A stretch of 64,000 bases of DNA, taken from positions 122,165 to 186,164 of the forward strand of contig JAWPHD010004502.1 in the NCBI GenBank assembly GCA_037043455.1. Direction: 5' to 3'. Of this stretch, positions 35,601-41,678 are shown piece by piece. The stretch's first letter is position 1. Each line of letters starts with the position of its first letter. Source of the DNA: Cyrtodaria siliqua (taxonomy: Eukaryota > Mollusca > Bivalvia > Adapedonta > Hiatellidae). The translations under genes were made by a program, and so were the position numbers. Below the pieces are notes generated by a model that saw only the letters and a program-made list of their open reading frames with translations, did no database searches and had not been told where the DNA came from.

Positions 35601-37000
35601 ATTCGTGCCTACCTGTATTGAATATTGAATTTATTAAACTCAGATAAAATTGATATGATGCTCGGTCGGCACGGTCTCACATAATATAATTTTATGCAAA
35701 TAGTTAAATAAATTTGATATAAAACAGGCACTTATTTAAGATCCTCTAATATACTCAACAAAATAAATTTAGCACATACAATCATGTCATTTCCATAGAC
35801 AAGATACAAAGCCGTTTATGTTCGGGGTCAATGAAAAAGTGACATATATATGACCACTAATAAAGATACAAAGTTATGTGTGAACAAATTCGGTGATAAA
35901 AATAAGCAAATATGATGTTAACATACTTTTACTGGTTCTCTAAAATTGTTCTCATTTCAATGAAAAGGGAGGTAATTTTAAAATTCCGAAATTAGAAATG
36001 TTTTGGTATGAGCATGTTGAGAACAACAATCGTTTGGGAACACATTTCATCGGTTTTTAAACAATGACAGAATGGACAATTCTTGTCAATGCCAAACATG
36101 AAATTTGTTCAAAGCAAAACGTTTGTATACTAAAAGAAGTTGTTTTTATTATATGGGAGGTAATTCTGATACTTCGATTAGAAAATAATAAATAATACAC
36201 TTTTTTGAAAATCACATCCTTACTTAGCATTTCTTATATCTTCAAACAATTATATCAATGTACATTTAATCTTATGTCAGTAAAAGTCGTGCTAAACTTT
36301 TTTTGTTCAGTATATTTAATAAATCATCCAGTTTTCAACTCTATCAATGTATTAGAATTGAATTGAATTGAATGTTGTTTAACGGCTCATCAACACAGTA
36401 TAGGTTATATAGAGCCGCCCCAGAGAGAGGGGAAGGATACAAAGGAATCCAGGAACCGTGCCCTACTCTTATTATCGAATAGATTCCTATGGTTCTTTAA
36501 CGTGCTCGGAGAATAGACCGATACACAGGACCGCTCGGTTTACGTCCCCATCCGACGGACGAGGCTAAGGGAACAATGTACATGTACGGCTGCATTACAA
36601 TATGTAACTGTTTGTAAATTTAAATTACTAAACTTGTTGCATAACATAAACAACATGAAATGTAATGGAAGAAAAACATTCAGAATGAAGTTACATTACC
36701 AATAAATCCAACATCGGAGTCTATGACGGTCTTCATAATCCGCCTGGTGGCATTGTTATCCGGGGCGAAGGCCAGTAGTTGTGGTAAATTACTGTTGGTT
36801 TCTAGTTTATACCAGTCTGAGCAATTAGACCACTGTATGTTTTCCATCATCTTGTCGCTCACACGCATACGAATAAATATCAAAATTAGGGCAAAAAATG
36901 CTGGAATCCCAATTTCAAAAATAGTTTTCACGACTTTACGCCTCTGAATTAAAAAGTTTTTCCATAATAGGAGAACAAACTGTTGTCCTTTTCGTCCCAT
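8525..37000 (-). CDS. ABCA3-like: ABCA3-like full ABC transporter gene (18 coding exons; C-terminus outside window)
   Basis: ATP-binding cassette subfamily A lipid-type transporter, an integral membrane protein with two transmembrane halves, two large extracellular loops and two cytoplasmic ATPase domains. Exons, 5' to 3': 37000-36700, 35165-34860, 30197-29938, 28995-28761, 26979-26806, 24342-24161, 23386-23249, 22276-22147, 21759-21605, 20140-19985, 19815-19605, 19049-18800, 17629-17508, 15324-14209, 11778-11548, 10557-10037, 9644-9457, 8695-8525. All have GT-AG borders and all phases match. NBD1: GHNGAGKT near residue 561, CPQ near 605, LSGG near 660, [10 protein letters not shown] near 683, TTH near 716. 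NBD2: GINGAGKT near 1459, CPQFDAL near 1505, SGGNKRKL near 1559, [10 protein letters not shown] near 1580. The projected length of about 1,700 residues fits ABCA3, not the roughly 2,260-residue ABCA1 type. No stop or frameshift was seen in any exon. The remaining exon(s), expected to encode about 90-110 residues after TSH, are absent. Substrate is unknown; ABCA3 relatives move phospholipids. Confidence 0.93.
8720..9425. repeat. Diverged direct repeats in the intron between exons 17 and 18
   Basis: Three related segments share AAGATGCATA(G/T)AAGGAAC(A/G)(C/T)TCTG and nearby text at about 8885, 9025 and 9145. The part 9355-9435 resembles 22490-22580 (AAATTACCAT near the end). Short minus-strand ORFs here are not supported. 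Confidence 0.6.
9457..9644 (-). CDS. ABCA3-like: ABCA exon 17 (NBD2 Q-loop)
   Basis: 188 nt. Encodes [20 protein letters not shown] and the NBD2 helical subdomain to LVQAY; it ends in phase 2, so the signature serine is split across the next junction. It is not visible as a long ATG ORF. Confidence 0.93.
9698..9907 (-). mobile_element. tRNA-derived SINE, copy 1
   Basis: Read on the minus strand it starts with a tRNA-like head: an A-box-like TCTAGTGGTAGAGCG, then a B-box GGTTCGATTATC. A unique body with TACTGGTTCTACCCAGGAAG follows. The same body occurs at 23596-23765. RNA polymerase III boxes followed by a shared non-tRNA body make this a SINE, not a tRNA gene. Confidence 0.8.
10037..10557 (-). 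CDS. ABCA3-like: ABCA exon 16 (TM12 and NBD2 Walker A)
   Basis: 521 nt. Encodes [14 protein letters not shown], the last TM helix, an acidic linker ([12 protein letters not shown]), then [20 protein letters not shown] (NBD2 P-loop), ending NQITE in phase 0. Confidence 0.95.
10630..10860. repeat. Dispersed repeat with ACGCGACGGGA motifs, copy 1
   Basis: Shares GGGTGATGTAGAGGGACA, TATATGAAGTTTGG, GAGATGCTAGTAA-like and GTGATTCCTATA text with 15930-16160. In the middle both copies have a simple-repeat-like, CpG-rich stretch of ACGCGACGGGA and TGTGTTACG units. Confidence 0.7.
10981..11165 (-). mobile_element. SINE-like copy with (GTTT)n tail, 5' truncated
   Basis: Body shared with 11318-11540 (GTAGAGGCAGACCACC, AGTAGAACCAGTACTGTATA-like text, TAAGAATCGACA). 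The (GTTT)n run on the plus strand at 10981-11000 would be a (CAAA)n 3' tail on the minus strand. The part next to GAGCTC resembles the body of the SINE at 47721-47845. Confidence 0.65.
11318..11540 (-). mobile_element. SINE-like copy abutting the exon 15 donor
   Basis: Same family as 10981-11165 (GGCACATGT/AGCACATGT, GGCCATATAT, GTAGAGGCAGACCACC). Its end lies within a few bases of the exon 15 donor at 11547-11546, so the insertion sits at the very start of that intron. Confidence 0.65.
11548..11778 (-). CDS. ABCA3-like: ABCA exon 15 (TM11 region)
   Basis: 231 nt. Encodes [30 protein letters not shown] (a conserved ABCA motif) and a Cys-rich short loop ending NPCCQ. A SINE copy lies immediately downstream of the donor. 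Confidence 0.92.
12118..12700. repeat. Dispersed repeat family (with 35770-36260 and 53140-53260)
   Basis: Shares CATGTCATTTCCATAGAC, GTTCGGGG(C/T)CAATGA, GTGACATA(G/T)ATATGACCA and AGGGAGGTAATTTTAAAAT with 35770-36260. Its left part (CACATGTCTCGCCTA, AACTAAAAACAATGGAGTTT) matches 53155-53255. No coding frame. Confidence 0.75.
12830..13875. repeat. Tandem array of about 165-bp units with GACGACGG tail
   Basis: Units recognised by GGTTAAAGTTTCATGAAAAA and AGGGCATAACTCTGCC at about 12992, 13139, 13314, 13481 and 13645, a spacing of 147-175 bp. The array closes with AGACAGACGACGACGGAC. This is like the core repeats of bivalve pearl/Helitron-like non-autonomous elements. Confidence 0.75.
14209..15324 (-). 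CDS. ABCA3-like: ABCA exon 14 (TM7, extracellular loop 2, TM8-10)
   Basis: 1,116 nt, an unusually long exon. Encodes the linker end, the TM7 region ([15 protein letters not shown]), extracellular loop 2 with several N-x-T/S sites, then TM helices with the [16 protein letters not shown] coupling segment typical of ABCA second halves. The first 17 nt (15324-15308) lie before the first start-like codon of the open frame and were assigned from the acceptor TTTTGCAG. Confidence 0.93.
15930..16165. repeat. Dispersed repeat with ACGCGACGGGA motifs, copy 2
   Basis: Second member of the family at 10630-10860, same orientation, about 230 bp. The short ORFs on both strands here are repeat text, not genes. 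Confidence 0.7.
16840..17440. repeat. Dispersed repeat with GACCTTTGACCTA-CTGACCCC units
   Basis: Four to five degenerate units of roughly 130-150 bp carrying TTTCATGATC(A/G)GGTCA and GACC(T/A)(A/C)TTGACC(C)CAAAAT. The same words occur at 21840-22060 and 26480-26590. No coding. Confidence 0.65.
17508..17629 (-). CDS. ABCA3-like: ABCA exon 13 (Ser-rich linker)
   Basis: 122 nt. Completes FLRVGE, then encodes a polar stretch ([15 protein letters not shown]) linking the two halves. No long ORF covers it. It was found by phase matching between exons 12 and 14: AG|A GTG at its start and G|AT at its end. Confidence 0.85.
17765..18680. repeat. Tandem array of 161-bp units with terminal microsatellite and hairpin
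   Basis: CAAGGGCCATAACTCCG recurs at 17812, 17973, 18133, 18295 and 18456, a spacing of 160-162 bp. The array is followed by (ACGG)n-like sequence at 18600-18630, then the hairpin CTGGCCTTCGGCCAG and TAGAGCTAAAAAT. A lone related unit ends the same way at 57080-57310. The layout fits Helitron-like non-autonomous elements of bivalves. Confidence 0.8.
18800..19049 (-). CDS. ABCA3-like: ABCA exon 12 (regulatory domain after NBD1)
   Basis: 250 nt. Starts [11 protein letters not shown] and ends TTMEEVFLR, both characteristic of the conserved ABCA region that follows NBD1. Confidence 0.93.
19605..19815 (-). CDS. ABCA3-like: ABCA exon 11 (NBD1 Walker B, H-loop)
   Basis: 211 nt. Encodes [20 protein letters not shown] (Walker B with catalytic Glu, then the D-loop), [14 protein letters not shown] (H-loop histidine) and [12 protein letters not shown], the usual end of NBD1. 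Confidence 0.95.
19985..20140 (-). CDS. ABCA3-like: ABCA exon 10 (NBD1 signature)
   Basis: 156 nt, phase 0 to 0. Encodes the helical subdomain ending in [20 protein letters not shown], the ABC signature, and joins directly to the Walker B exon. Confidence 0.95.
20410..21195. repeat. Tandem array of about 154-bp units
   Basis: GAAAAATGTAGG recurs at about 20636, 20790, 20943 and 21098. Units also share ACTCCGCCAAA and CCTGACAATATG. A shorter copy of the same family lies at 30655-30910. Ends near GTAAGGACAGACATGATGGC. Confidence 0.75.
21480..21550. repeat. GACGGACAGACAGCCGGATGGATGG microsatellite-like tail
   Basis: Short tetranucleotide-like run next to a degenerate repeat unit (21395-21480, TGTACCAAGTTTCAAAGCTT). 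Similar tails end the other arrays. It lies just upstream of the exon 9 donor side. Confidence 0.5.
21605..21759 (-). CDS. ABCA3-like: ABCA exon 9 (NBD1 Q-loop)
   Basis: 155 nt. Encodes [17 protein letters not shown], then [19 protein letters not shown], the ABCA Q-loop with its conserved glutamine. Confidence 0.95.
22147..22276 (-). CDS. ABCA3-like: ABCA exon 8 (NBD1 Walker A)
   Basis: 130 nt. Encodes [20 protein letters not shown] followed by the P-loop [10 protein letters not shown]. The catalytic lysine and threonine are intact. Confidence 0.95.
22780..23125. repeat. Dispersed repeat ending in GACTGACGGACGG run
   Basis: Contains CAAGAAATGTCACAGTAAAG at the start, two GACCTTTGAGGT(T/A)C words at 22909 and 22960, and ends in GGACTGACGGACGGACTGAC at 23083-23102. 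Non-coding. Confidence 0.6.
23249..23386 (-). CDS. ABCA3-like: ABCA exon 7 (TM1 bundle to NBD1 linker)
   Basis: 138 nt, phase 0 to 0. Encodes [12 protein letters not shown] through [14 protein letters not shown], matching the ABCA linker and the first strand of NBD1. Confidence 0.9.
23596..23765 (-). mobile_element. tRNA-derived SINE, copy 2 (B box deleted)
   Basis: Matches the copy at 9698-9907 along the body (GATTGTAACGAAAGCTCT, CTGGGTAGAACCAGTACTAA) and the A-box part (CTCTACCACTAG), but a segment including the B box is missing. It sits in the intron between exons 6 and 7. Confidence 0.75.
24161..24342 (-). CDS. ABCA3-like: ABCA exon 6 (TM6)
   Basis: 182 nt. Encodes GSGVQWSNV, then a hydrophobic helix ([16 protein letters not shown]) and YFPFT. 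The acceptor at 24345-24343 is the innermost of three tandem copies of the same acceptor-like sequence. The exon start at 24342 was chosen because it joins exon 5 with the ABCA-type GTGSGVQW and a matching phase. Confidence 0.88.
24330..24450 (-). repeat. Tandem triplication of the exon 6 acceptor region (about 50-bp unit)
   Basis: Three copies of a unit reading, on the minus strand, TTTGCAG|GTTC(A/T)GGG plus about 40 bp upstream: the functional one at 24345-24336 and two more about 50 and 100 bp upstream. Each copy contains a plausible AG acceptor and would encode GSG(V/I)Q. Confidence 0.85.
24480..26240. repeat. Array of repeats with AAGTAGTTTCAGAGGAGTAG units
   Basis: Units carry TCCTGTGAAGTTTCATGA, GTAGTTTCAGAGGAGTAGTC and AAACAAAGATGGCCGC-like text. 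The array ends at about 26175 with GACGGACGACGGACGCCGCA and a hairpin (GCTCTGCTGATCTCAGCAAGAGC region). It is interrupted by a foreign insertion at 25061-25757. The same family forms 54085-56930. Confidence 0.75.
25061..25757. mobile_element. Unclassified insertion with 107-bp terminal direct repeats (TRIM-like candidate)
   Basis: Direct repeats at 25061-25167 and 25652-25757 (GTATGATAATGGACCTTTGG, AACGGCCGAGCACGACACAT, GAGCGGTAGTG) are about 92 percent alike and bound about 484 bp of unrelated sequence. The unit interrupts the surrounding repeat exactly between its GACCT(G)AAA and TTG(C/T)TAGGATCAACT words, so both ends are defined. No coding. The repeats do not begin TG or end CA and I see no primer-binding site, so an LTR origin is uncertain. 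Confidence 0.55.
26806..26979 (-). CDS. ABCA3-like: ABCA exon 5 (TM helix)
   Basis: 174 nt, phase 1 to phase 1. Encodes [20 protein letters not shown] and the amphipathic continuation to GMFEGTG. It completes the first TM bundle. Confidence 0.9.
27380..27960. repeat. Degenerate tandem repeat (about 120-260 bp spacing)
   Basis: GTATGGTCAGTGCTTGATGA at about 27560 and 27833, CGCATATTTTGGAGAAAG at 27692 and 27790, and ATGCTGAGATATA words. Non-coding intron sequence between exons 4 and 5. Confidence 0.65.
28761..28995 (-). CDS. ABCA3-like: ABCA exon 4 (TM helices)
   Basis: 235 nt. Encodes [18 protein letters not shown], strongly ABCA3-like, then two hydrophobic helices, ending in the sequence for FFSK. 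The ORF can be extended into the flanking intron on both sides; splice signals and homology set the limits used here. Confidence 0.93.
29050..29930 (-). other. Intron 3 sequence, nothing recognised
   Basis: AT-rich intron between exons 3 and 4. Short ORFs on the plus strand (29599-29847) show no domain or codon signal and no clear repeat structure was seen. Confidence 0.6.
29938..30197 (-). CDS. ABCA3-like: ABCA exon 3 (loop 1 end, TM2)
   Basis: 260 nt. Contains [13 protein letters not shown], typical of the end of ABCA loop 1, then [16 protein letters not shown] (a TM helix) and [11 protein letters not shown], the cytoplasmic coupling segment shared by ABCA proteins. Confidence 0.92.
30254..30420. 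repeat. Hairpin-forming repeat (foldback MITE candidate), copy 1
   Basis: CTCATTCATTATTGAA at 30274-30289 pairs with TTCAATAATGAATGAG at 30371-30386, and the interior is largely self-complementary around GAGGCTCTTGCCGAGC. TTATCACATAACTT at 30406-30419 also has an inverted match, AAGTTATGTGATAA, at about 30589. Related copies are at 35575-35757 and 46550-46640. Confidence 0.65.
30655..30910. repeat. Short copy of the 154-bp repeat family
   Basis: CGATGGATGTTCCCCAAATA, GATGAAAAATGTAGGAGTTG and GACAAGCTTTATA match 20450-20800. One and a half units, in intron 2. Confidence 0.7.
31105..31300. repeat. 25-bp tandem repeat (GATCTTACACAGTTGTGTAC)
   Basis: About seven imperfect copies of a 24-25 bp unit containing ATTGATCTTACACAGTTGTG. 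It directly precedes the 26-bp minisatellite but is a different sequence. Confidence 0.85.
31305..34715. repeat. 3.4-kb minisatellite of 26-bp units
   Basis: About 130 head-to-tail units of consensus GGGTGTGTATGAG then TAGAATATACGAT (26 bp), with variants at fixed positions (AAG for ACG; GTGTG for ATGAG; a GGGCGTGTAAGAG/GGATATAAGAT form; a GGGGTGTGTTGAG form). A marker variant with TAATTTGGGG recurs at about 31490, 32015, 32405, 32765 and 32975, showing higher-order duplication. Located within ABCA intron 2. None of the three minus frames of the unit has a stop, which produces a long meaningless open frame. Confidence 0.95.
34860..35165 (-). CDS. ABCA3-like: ABCA exon 2 (extracellular loop 1)
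   Basis: 306 nt, phase 1 in and out. Encodes loop-1 sequence beginning [15 protein letters not shown] with NATINATD glycosylation sites. It is flanked by tandem repeats on both sides: a 53-bp array upstream and the 26-bp minisatellite downstream. The acceptor ATATCACAG and donor GTATGT are good. Confidence 0.9.
35185..35510. repeat. 53-bp tandem repeat upstream of exon 2
   Basis: Six units containing AAACACTGATACTTGGTTAT and GGTCATCACATTCTGGGTAA, spaced about 53 bp, directly upstream (gene sense) of the exon 2 acceptor, followed by a short (TA)n run near 35503. The short minus ORF here is the repeat read through. Confidence 0.88.
35575..35757. repeat. Hairpin repeat family, copy 2 (inverted relative to copy 1)
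   Basis: Shares GTGATAAATAGAATCT, CTCATTCGT, TTTATTAAACT and, in reverse, AAGATCCTCTAATAT with 30254-30420. The self-complementarity is decayed. Confidence 0.5.
35770..36260. repeat. Dispersed repeat family, second copy
   Basis: Copy of the repeat at 12118-12700 in the same orientation, in the intron between exons 1 and 2. About 75-80 percent alike by eye. Confidence 0.7.
36351..36600. repeat. SINE-like dispersed repeat beginning with (GAATT)n
   Basis: Begins AGAATTGAATTGAATTGAAT, then a GC-richer block with AGAGCCGCCCCAGAGAGAGG, GGTTCTTTAACGTGC and ACGTCCCCATCCGACGGACG. Words like these recur in many molluscan genomes as far as I recall; no second copy is in this window, so the class is inferred. 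Confidence 0.45.
36700..37000 (-). CDS. ABCA3-like: ABCA exon 1 (start codon, TM1)
   Basis: ATG at 37000-36998 opens [16 protein letters not shown], the usual ABCA N-terminus (basic, then a re-entrant helix). It is followed by a hydrophobic segment ([12 protein letters not shown]) near residues 32-43 and the start of extracellular loop 1, with possible N-glycosylation sites (NCS, NAT). The donor GTAATG follows 36700 and the exon ends in phase 1. The upstream non-coding part was not resolved. Confidence 0.92.
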
Positions 37001-38068
37001 CTTGCAAATTTGTGGAAGAAATATGTCTTAACTTCAGTTTACTTCAGTGTATGCTGTCGTTTGAATGGTCAAGAATGTATTCATTGATCACTGAAAATAT
37101 ATAAAATGTTTTCCTCAAAAGCTAATATAGTGTTCTTATTAAAGATTATCTCTTAAATATCATTAATCCATTCTGCAATATGTCACATGGTTTATTGAAA
37201 AACACTCCATTTAGGCAGCTTCCTTGTAGTATCTGTTTTTGGAAAAGTTTTAAACAACTGATAAAATCAGGAAGTTTGCCTGTAATAGCTAAATGTGCGA
37301 CTTTTTTGCAATTTACTCAAGTTAAAATAAAGCCACAATTGTTTTTTTGTAAAACACAATGGAAATACAGAGCATTCATTGTCATTCTTTATTGAATGTA
37401 CTTTATCTGTACTTTGAGATATGTGCACTAAGTATACACACACAATTATAATCTTAATATACACTCAAGTTATCACGTACACATGCAGTCACATGTTAAA
37501 CATGATGAAATGACATGGAGATTATCAAAGATATAAGTATCAGTTATTTAATCACAGGGATGGATTAAAAGGCGGGACTCAAATTTAAGCTTTAAAAAAT
37601 GAGATTTCATTTGTATTTGTTATTCTAACAATTCTTTTTTTTTAAAAACCAAGGCTGGTATGTGTCCCTTTAAGCCAATTGTTCATGACCAAACTTTAAA
37701 TCAAAACTATTAAGGACGTAATCTCTTAGCTTTATGAACATTCGATCTGGGTCTGCACCTGAATTGTAAATACATATTTGCACCAGTGAAACCCATTGAC
37801 CGGATCTAAATGTATCAGTAGATTGAAGGCCAAATGTACATGCATATTAGACCTGTACAACTAACTACGGTAACGATTACGGTAAGGATTACGATAAGAA
37901 ATATCGACTAAAACAGGGGGATTTTCTCACCAGGCAATACGCCTCCAATGCTCGACCAAGCGTTTACGCATCACTATTTATAGGCCAATGACATTTATTA
38001 TTGACACTACATGAACGTGTAGGGAAAAGTGGTTGGTCTGCCACTTCTACAAAAAGTCGACGTCATAT
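37001..38068. other. 5' flank of the ABCA gene; no other gene seen
   Basis: Sequence upstream of the ATG. It must contain the 5' UTR and probably promoter or an upstream non-coding exon, but I see no clear TATA box or exon. The Chr-like words TTGCAAG just before the ATG could be an acceptor for an intron in the 5' UTR. Short ORFs are not supported. Confidence 0.5.
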
Positions 38069-39435
38069 TGTGATGACCTGGTGTTTCAACATAATGATTA
38101 ATGTGATGACCTGGTGTTTCAACATTTTGATTGTATCAAGAGCAGTTATAGTTTATATGATTATCAATATTGACAGTATTGCTAGTTTTGAAGTGCCTGG
38201 TGTGGACTAGTGCTGTCTGAACAGACAATGTAAACAGACTACATGTGACGATATGTAATCAGTTTTCGCGACTTGACACTGTTAACAGTGATAATAACTG
38301 TTGTCATAGTGTTTTCCTGCAATGGATAGTCCACTCCTATCATTAGATTATCAAAACTTAGCTTACCAGATAATTTAAGTGTTATCCAATGAAGTATTTG
38401 ATGTTTTACTTTTCAAAAGTTTAGAATTGTTTCTTATGGCAGCCATGTTTGTTGCAATGCATTGTGGGAGAGTGTGTTTACATTCTATTTGCAGTCAGCA
38501 TCGTCTTTCTGTTTTGAAAACTATATTTAAAATGCAAGGACAGTCAAAGGACAAACTTTTGGTATATATTTTATTTAAATAATTAATATTGTACATGTTT
38601 AACTGTTTATATGCATATGTTTCATTCAATCTTAGTCTGTAAATTAGGTTTTCCTATGAAGAGGGTGTGTCTAGGTTAAAGGTCATGCAACCAAAACATT
38701 GGGAGCAACCAATATTATGGGCGATTTTGGGTTGGTTGTTTGCATCCAGAGATTTGGTCACTTTCACCCAGATTTGTGGTTGAACATTCCTGGGAGTATA
38801 TAAGCCCAGTTTTCTGTCATTTTAAAAAAGGAGAAGTACAAAATTTAGAAAGCAGCAACTCTGTCAAATTAAAAGGGGAAAAAGCAACTATTCTGTTGAA
38901 CTGAAAAGCCTATTTTATCTGGAAAATTTAGTAAGTCTAGTGTAACATTATTTATAGCAGATTATTTAAAACTGTTTAAATCTGTTTCCACATTGGTAAC
39001 TGTAAAATAAGATTTTTACAAGAACAGCATATTTTACGTACACAATACTTATCATTTGTTACGAGCAAGTCATCAGTGTTCACCTCAATTTAATATTACG
39101 GAGTTAAAAGACTCGCGTGTATGTTCGCGTTATTATTTTAAAGAGACTTATCTACAGTAATCAGTGAGAAAGAACATGTTTATATATTGTTAAGGCATTT
39201 TCATTGATTTTATGATATAAAGTGTTGAAGGATTGAATAGCATTGCATTTGAATTCGTGAGAGTTATTGGAATATTTTATAGATATTAAAATATCTAAAT
39301 GTTCATACACCAGTCATTGCTTACACTCATTTAATAATAAAATAAAATATTAATCAATCACTGATTAAGAAGATAACAAACTAGAATTTTACGAAGATTC
39401 GGTTTATATCCGCGTGTCCTGACAAGCGCGCAACA
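38069..39435 (+). repeat. 5' LTR (1,367 bp)
   Basis: Begins TGTGATGACCTGGTG and ends GCGCGCAACA. Its first 33 bp are tandemly duplicated (TGTGATGACCTGGTGTTTCA at 38069 and about 38102), a feature shared with the 3' LTR. A TATATAAG box at 38797-38804 is the likely promoter, giving an R region starting about 30 bp later. An AATAAAATAAAAT run lies near 39340. Confidence 0.92.
38797..38804 (+). promoter_or_regulatory. TATA box of the 5' LTR
   Basis: TATATAAG in the context GGGAGTATATAAGCCCAG, identical in the 3' LTR near 45843. Position within the LTR fits a U3/R boundary. Confidence 0.55.
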
Positions 39436-39439
39436 TTTA

Positions 39440-39460
39440 TGGTGTCAGAAGTGGGATTCG
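39440..39460 (+). promoter_or_regulatory. Primer-binding site complementary to tRNA-Leu 3' end
   Basis: TGGTGTCAGAAGTGGGATT plus CG, four bases after the LTR end. From memory of animal tRNA-Leu genes ending ATCCCACTTCTGACA plus CCA, this is an exact complement over 21 nt. It would prime minus-strand synthesis. Confidence 0.85.
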
Positions 39461-39536
39461 TTTAAGCAAGTACGGATCCAGAGATACGAACCTAACGTTT
39501 AACTCGGAAAATTGTGTATCATTTTAAAAAAATAAT

Positions 39537-40967
39537 ATGGCAGAGCGAAGTCCAAGATATGATGACGGAGAAGTGATTTTTAATCCGAGAAACACTGAAG
39601 ACTGTGAAAATCAACAGGGGTTATCAGTAGAAAGGAATAGTCAACAGTCAGACATGCAGAGTGAAGATGGCTTTCTGCATGACGGTAGTAGTAATTCAAC
39701 AGATAACCAACATGTAACAAACCATAGGTCTATACAAATCCAAGAACCCAATAGAAATGAGGAGACTATAGAAGGAATGAGTCGCCTGATGACTAGCATG
39801 ACAGGTGTCTTGAAAGACGTGGTGAATGAGCTTAAAAACATTAAACAGATGCCAGACCATCAGAGAAACGGAAGCAACAACCACTCAGATTGTCATATAG
39901 AAAACAGCTACCCCTCCCATAGATCATTTAATGAAACCCGTCATATAAGTGATTATGCACAGCACAGGAACTCGTATACAACGCAGAAACCAGCGACACA
40001 AAACTCTGGCTACAACCAATCAGAATTTGACCAAAACTCATACAGTCAGTCAGCACAACACAACAACTATGGTTCTTCCAGCTGTATGCAACGAGTACCC
40101 ACAGAAATCAACTCTTATTACTCAAACAACCTAAATATGAGTAATCAACAAGCCTTGCGACCCAGTAGTCATTACTATCCAAATAATGAGGCATGTTACA
40201 GGGCACCACCTTCCAACTCAAGATCATTCGGCAGTATAAAAATACCAGCCTTCACAGGAAAAGAAGATTGGGAGGTATGGATTGCAAGATTTGAAGCAAT
40301 TGCAACAAGGTACGGTTGGAACAGTGAAGATACACTTGATCAACTGCTACCCAGAATAGAAGGACAGGCAGGTCAATTCGTGTTTTCCCAACTACCACAT
40401 GTGGTTTTATCAGATTATAAAGAGCTTACTAGCGAATTAAACAGCAGATACCGAGTGATCAAGACAGCTAGATCTTTTGCAGCAAAGTTTAGCAGAAGGT
40501 TCCAAAAGCATGAAGAAACAGCAGAAGAATATGCGGCTGATCTAAAGATGCTGTATGACAAAGCACATGGCTATCGGGATAGAAGGACTCGAGATGAGGA
40601 TCTAGTGCGGCGTTTTTTGGACGGACTTCTGGATGATGAAATCAGATTTGAAGTTGAGTACCATAAAGAGCCAGCGAATATAGACGAAGCAGTGTTTCAT
40701 GTAGTGAATCTGATCCAGACAGGAAATAGAACAGATCCAGATAGAAGAAATAGAAGAAGCACTAGGAGAGCTGTAGATGACAATTTTATAGAAACAGAAG
40801 ACATTACAAGTGACTATGAAGAGGTCCATGGGCGAGTTAATAGGATTCCAAATAATCAGCCTACCAAAACAACAGAAGAAAACAAACAAGGACTTGAAAA
40901 GCCATTAGAAAAGAGCACAGACAATTGGCAAAAATCAAATCCTAGACCAATTGATGAAAAGGCTTGA
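39537..40967 (+). CDS. Gag-like protein of the LTR retrotransposon
   Basis: 476 codons. The first about 225 residues are Asn/Gln/Ser-rich and low complexity. From about 233 a Ty3/gypsy-type retrotransposon gag domain follows (IKIPAFTGKEDWEVWIARFE, then LDQLLPRIEGQA, KFSRRFQKHEETAEEY, RRFLDGLLDDEIRFEV). The ATG lies 77 nt past the primer site. The ORF ends at TGA 40965 and overlaps by 17 nt the next frame, which carries the zinc knuckle, so a +1 shift (programmed or mutational) would be needed to join them. Confidence 0.85.
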   Translation: MAERSPRYDDGEVIFNPRNTEDCENQQGLSVERNSQQSDMQSEDGFLHDGSSNSTDNQHVTNHRSIQIQEPNRNEETIEGMSRLMTSMTGVLKDVVNELKNIKQMPDHQRNGSNNHSDCHIENSYPSHRSFNETRHISDYAQHRNSYTTQKPATQNSGYNQSEFDQNSYSQSAQHNNYGSSSCMQRVPTEINSYYSNNLNMSNQQALRPSSHYYPNNEACYRAPPSNSRSFGSIKIPAFTGKEDWEVWIARFEAIATRYGWNSEDTLDQLLPRIEGQAGQFVFSQLPHVVLSDYKELTSELNSRYRVIKTARSFAAKFSRRFQKHEETAEEYAADLKMLYDKAHGYRDRRTRDEDLVRRFLDGLLDDEIRFEVEYHKEPANIDEAVFHVVNLIQTGNRTDPDRRNRRSTRRAVDDNFIETEDITSDYEEVHGRVNRIPNNQPTKTTEENKQGLEKPLEKSTDNWQKSNPRPIDEKA

Positions 40968-41265
40968 TAAACTAGAAGAAGCACAAAAGTCCCAATTTTC
41001 TGTGAAAAACAAACACCCCAAAAATGAAAATCAAAACATTGAGTGTTTTAAATGTCATAAAATGGGCCATTATGCCAGAGAGTGTCCTGATAAAAGAGAC
41101 AATAACTATAGGGGAAAGCAGAACTACAGAGAAAACTTTGAAAATAACTACAATCACAGAGAAAACAGAAGTAATCAACAATATAAGAACGATCAACAGA
41201 ATGGGAACAACCATCATTTAAACTACAGGGGACCGACTCTTGCGGCAAAAGGGGGGTCCAACTAG
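40951..41265 (+). CDS. Zinc-knuckle segment of Gag (different frame)
   Basis: 104 codons, with a CCHC knuckle CFKCHKMGHYAREC near residues 33-46, followed by an Asn/Arg-rich tail. It is the nucleocapsid part expected at the C-terminus of the upstream Gag and is read in the next frame. Confidence 0.75.
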   Translation: MMKRLDKLEEAQKSQFSVKNKHPKNENQNIECFKCHKMGHYARECPDKRDNNYRGKQNYRENFENNYNHRENRSNQQYKNDQQNGNNHHLNYRGPTLAAKGGSN

Positions 41266-41473
41266 AAAAAAAGGCCAAACATGTTCAAACATAAGAGAAG
41301 GAGAGAACAGCTTACTCTCCACTGCGCAATCATCAATGATTAAGAAAACTAGCCTATGTGATGGAATTTATATTAGAGGTTTTGTTGAAGATTCTCCCAT
41401 CCTTTTTACTGCTGATACAGGCGCATCAAAAGCAGTTATTTCAGCAAGGGTTTATGAAAAAAAAAATCAATGA
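41240..41473 (+). pseudogene. Retroviral-type aspartic protease, N-terminal part
   Basis: Contains LFTADTGASKAVIS, with the catalytic DTGA motif. The frame stops at 41471-41473, just after an A-run (41459-41466), and protease text continues in the frame of 41358-41657; the run is a likely slip or indel point. Confidence 0.75.
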
Positions 41474-41657
41474 ATGTAACCGGCCAAAGTTGGAGAGGTC
41501 ATCGTGTTTAAAGGGTGCAGGTGGTTCTCCTATAAAGGAAAAGGGGAAAGCCATGTTCAGGTTGAAGTTGGGACCATTGGAGTTCATCAAGGAAGCTATA
41601 ATAGCAGAGATAGAAGATGATGCTCTTTTGGGTTATGACATACTGATGGGAGGTTAG
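41358..41657 (+). pseudogene. Protease C-terminal part and beyond
   Basis: Only the part after about 41465 is meaningful: KLGPLEFIKEAIIAEIEDDALLGYDILMGG, the flap-to-helix part (ALLGYDIL) of a Ty3/gypsy protease. It ends at an in-frame TAG (41655-41657) after which the same frame stays open to 42300. Confidence 0.7.
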
Positions 41658-41678
41658 AAAGGACCAGCAGACATTCTT

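Noticed and set aside
38379..38582. Small plus-strand ORF in the 5' LTR (also seen at 45329-45628)
   Set aside because: Present because the LTRs are duplicated; no start context or domain.
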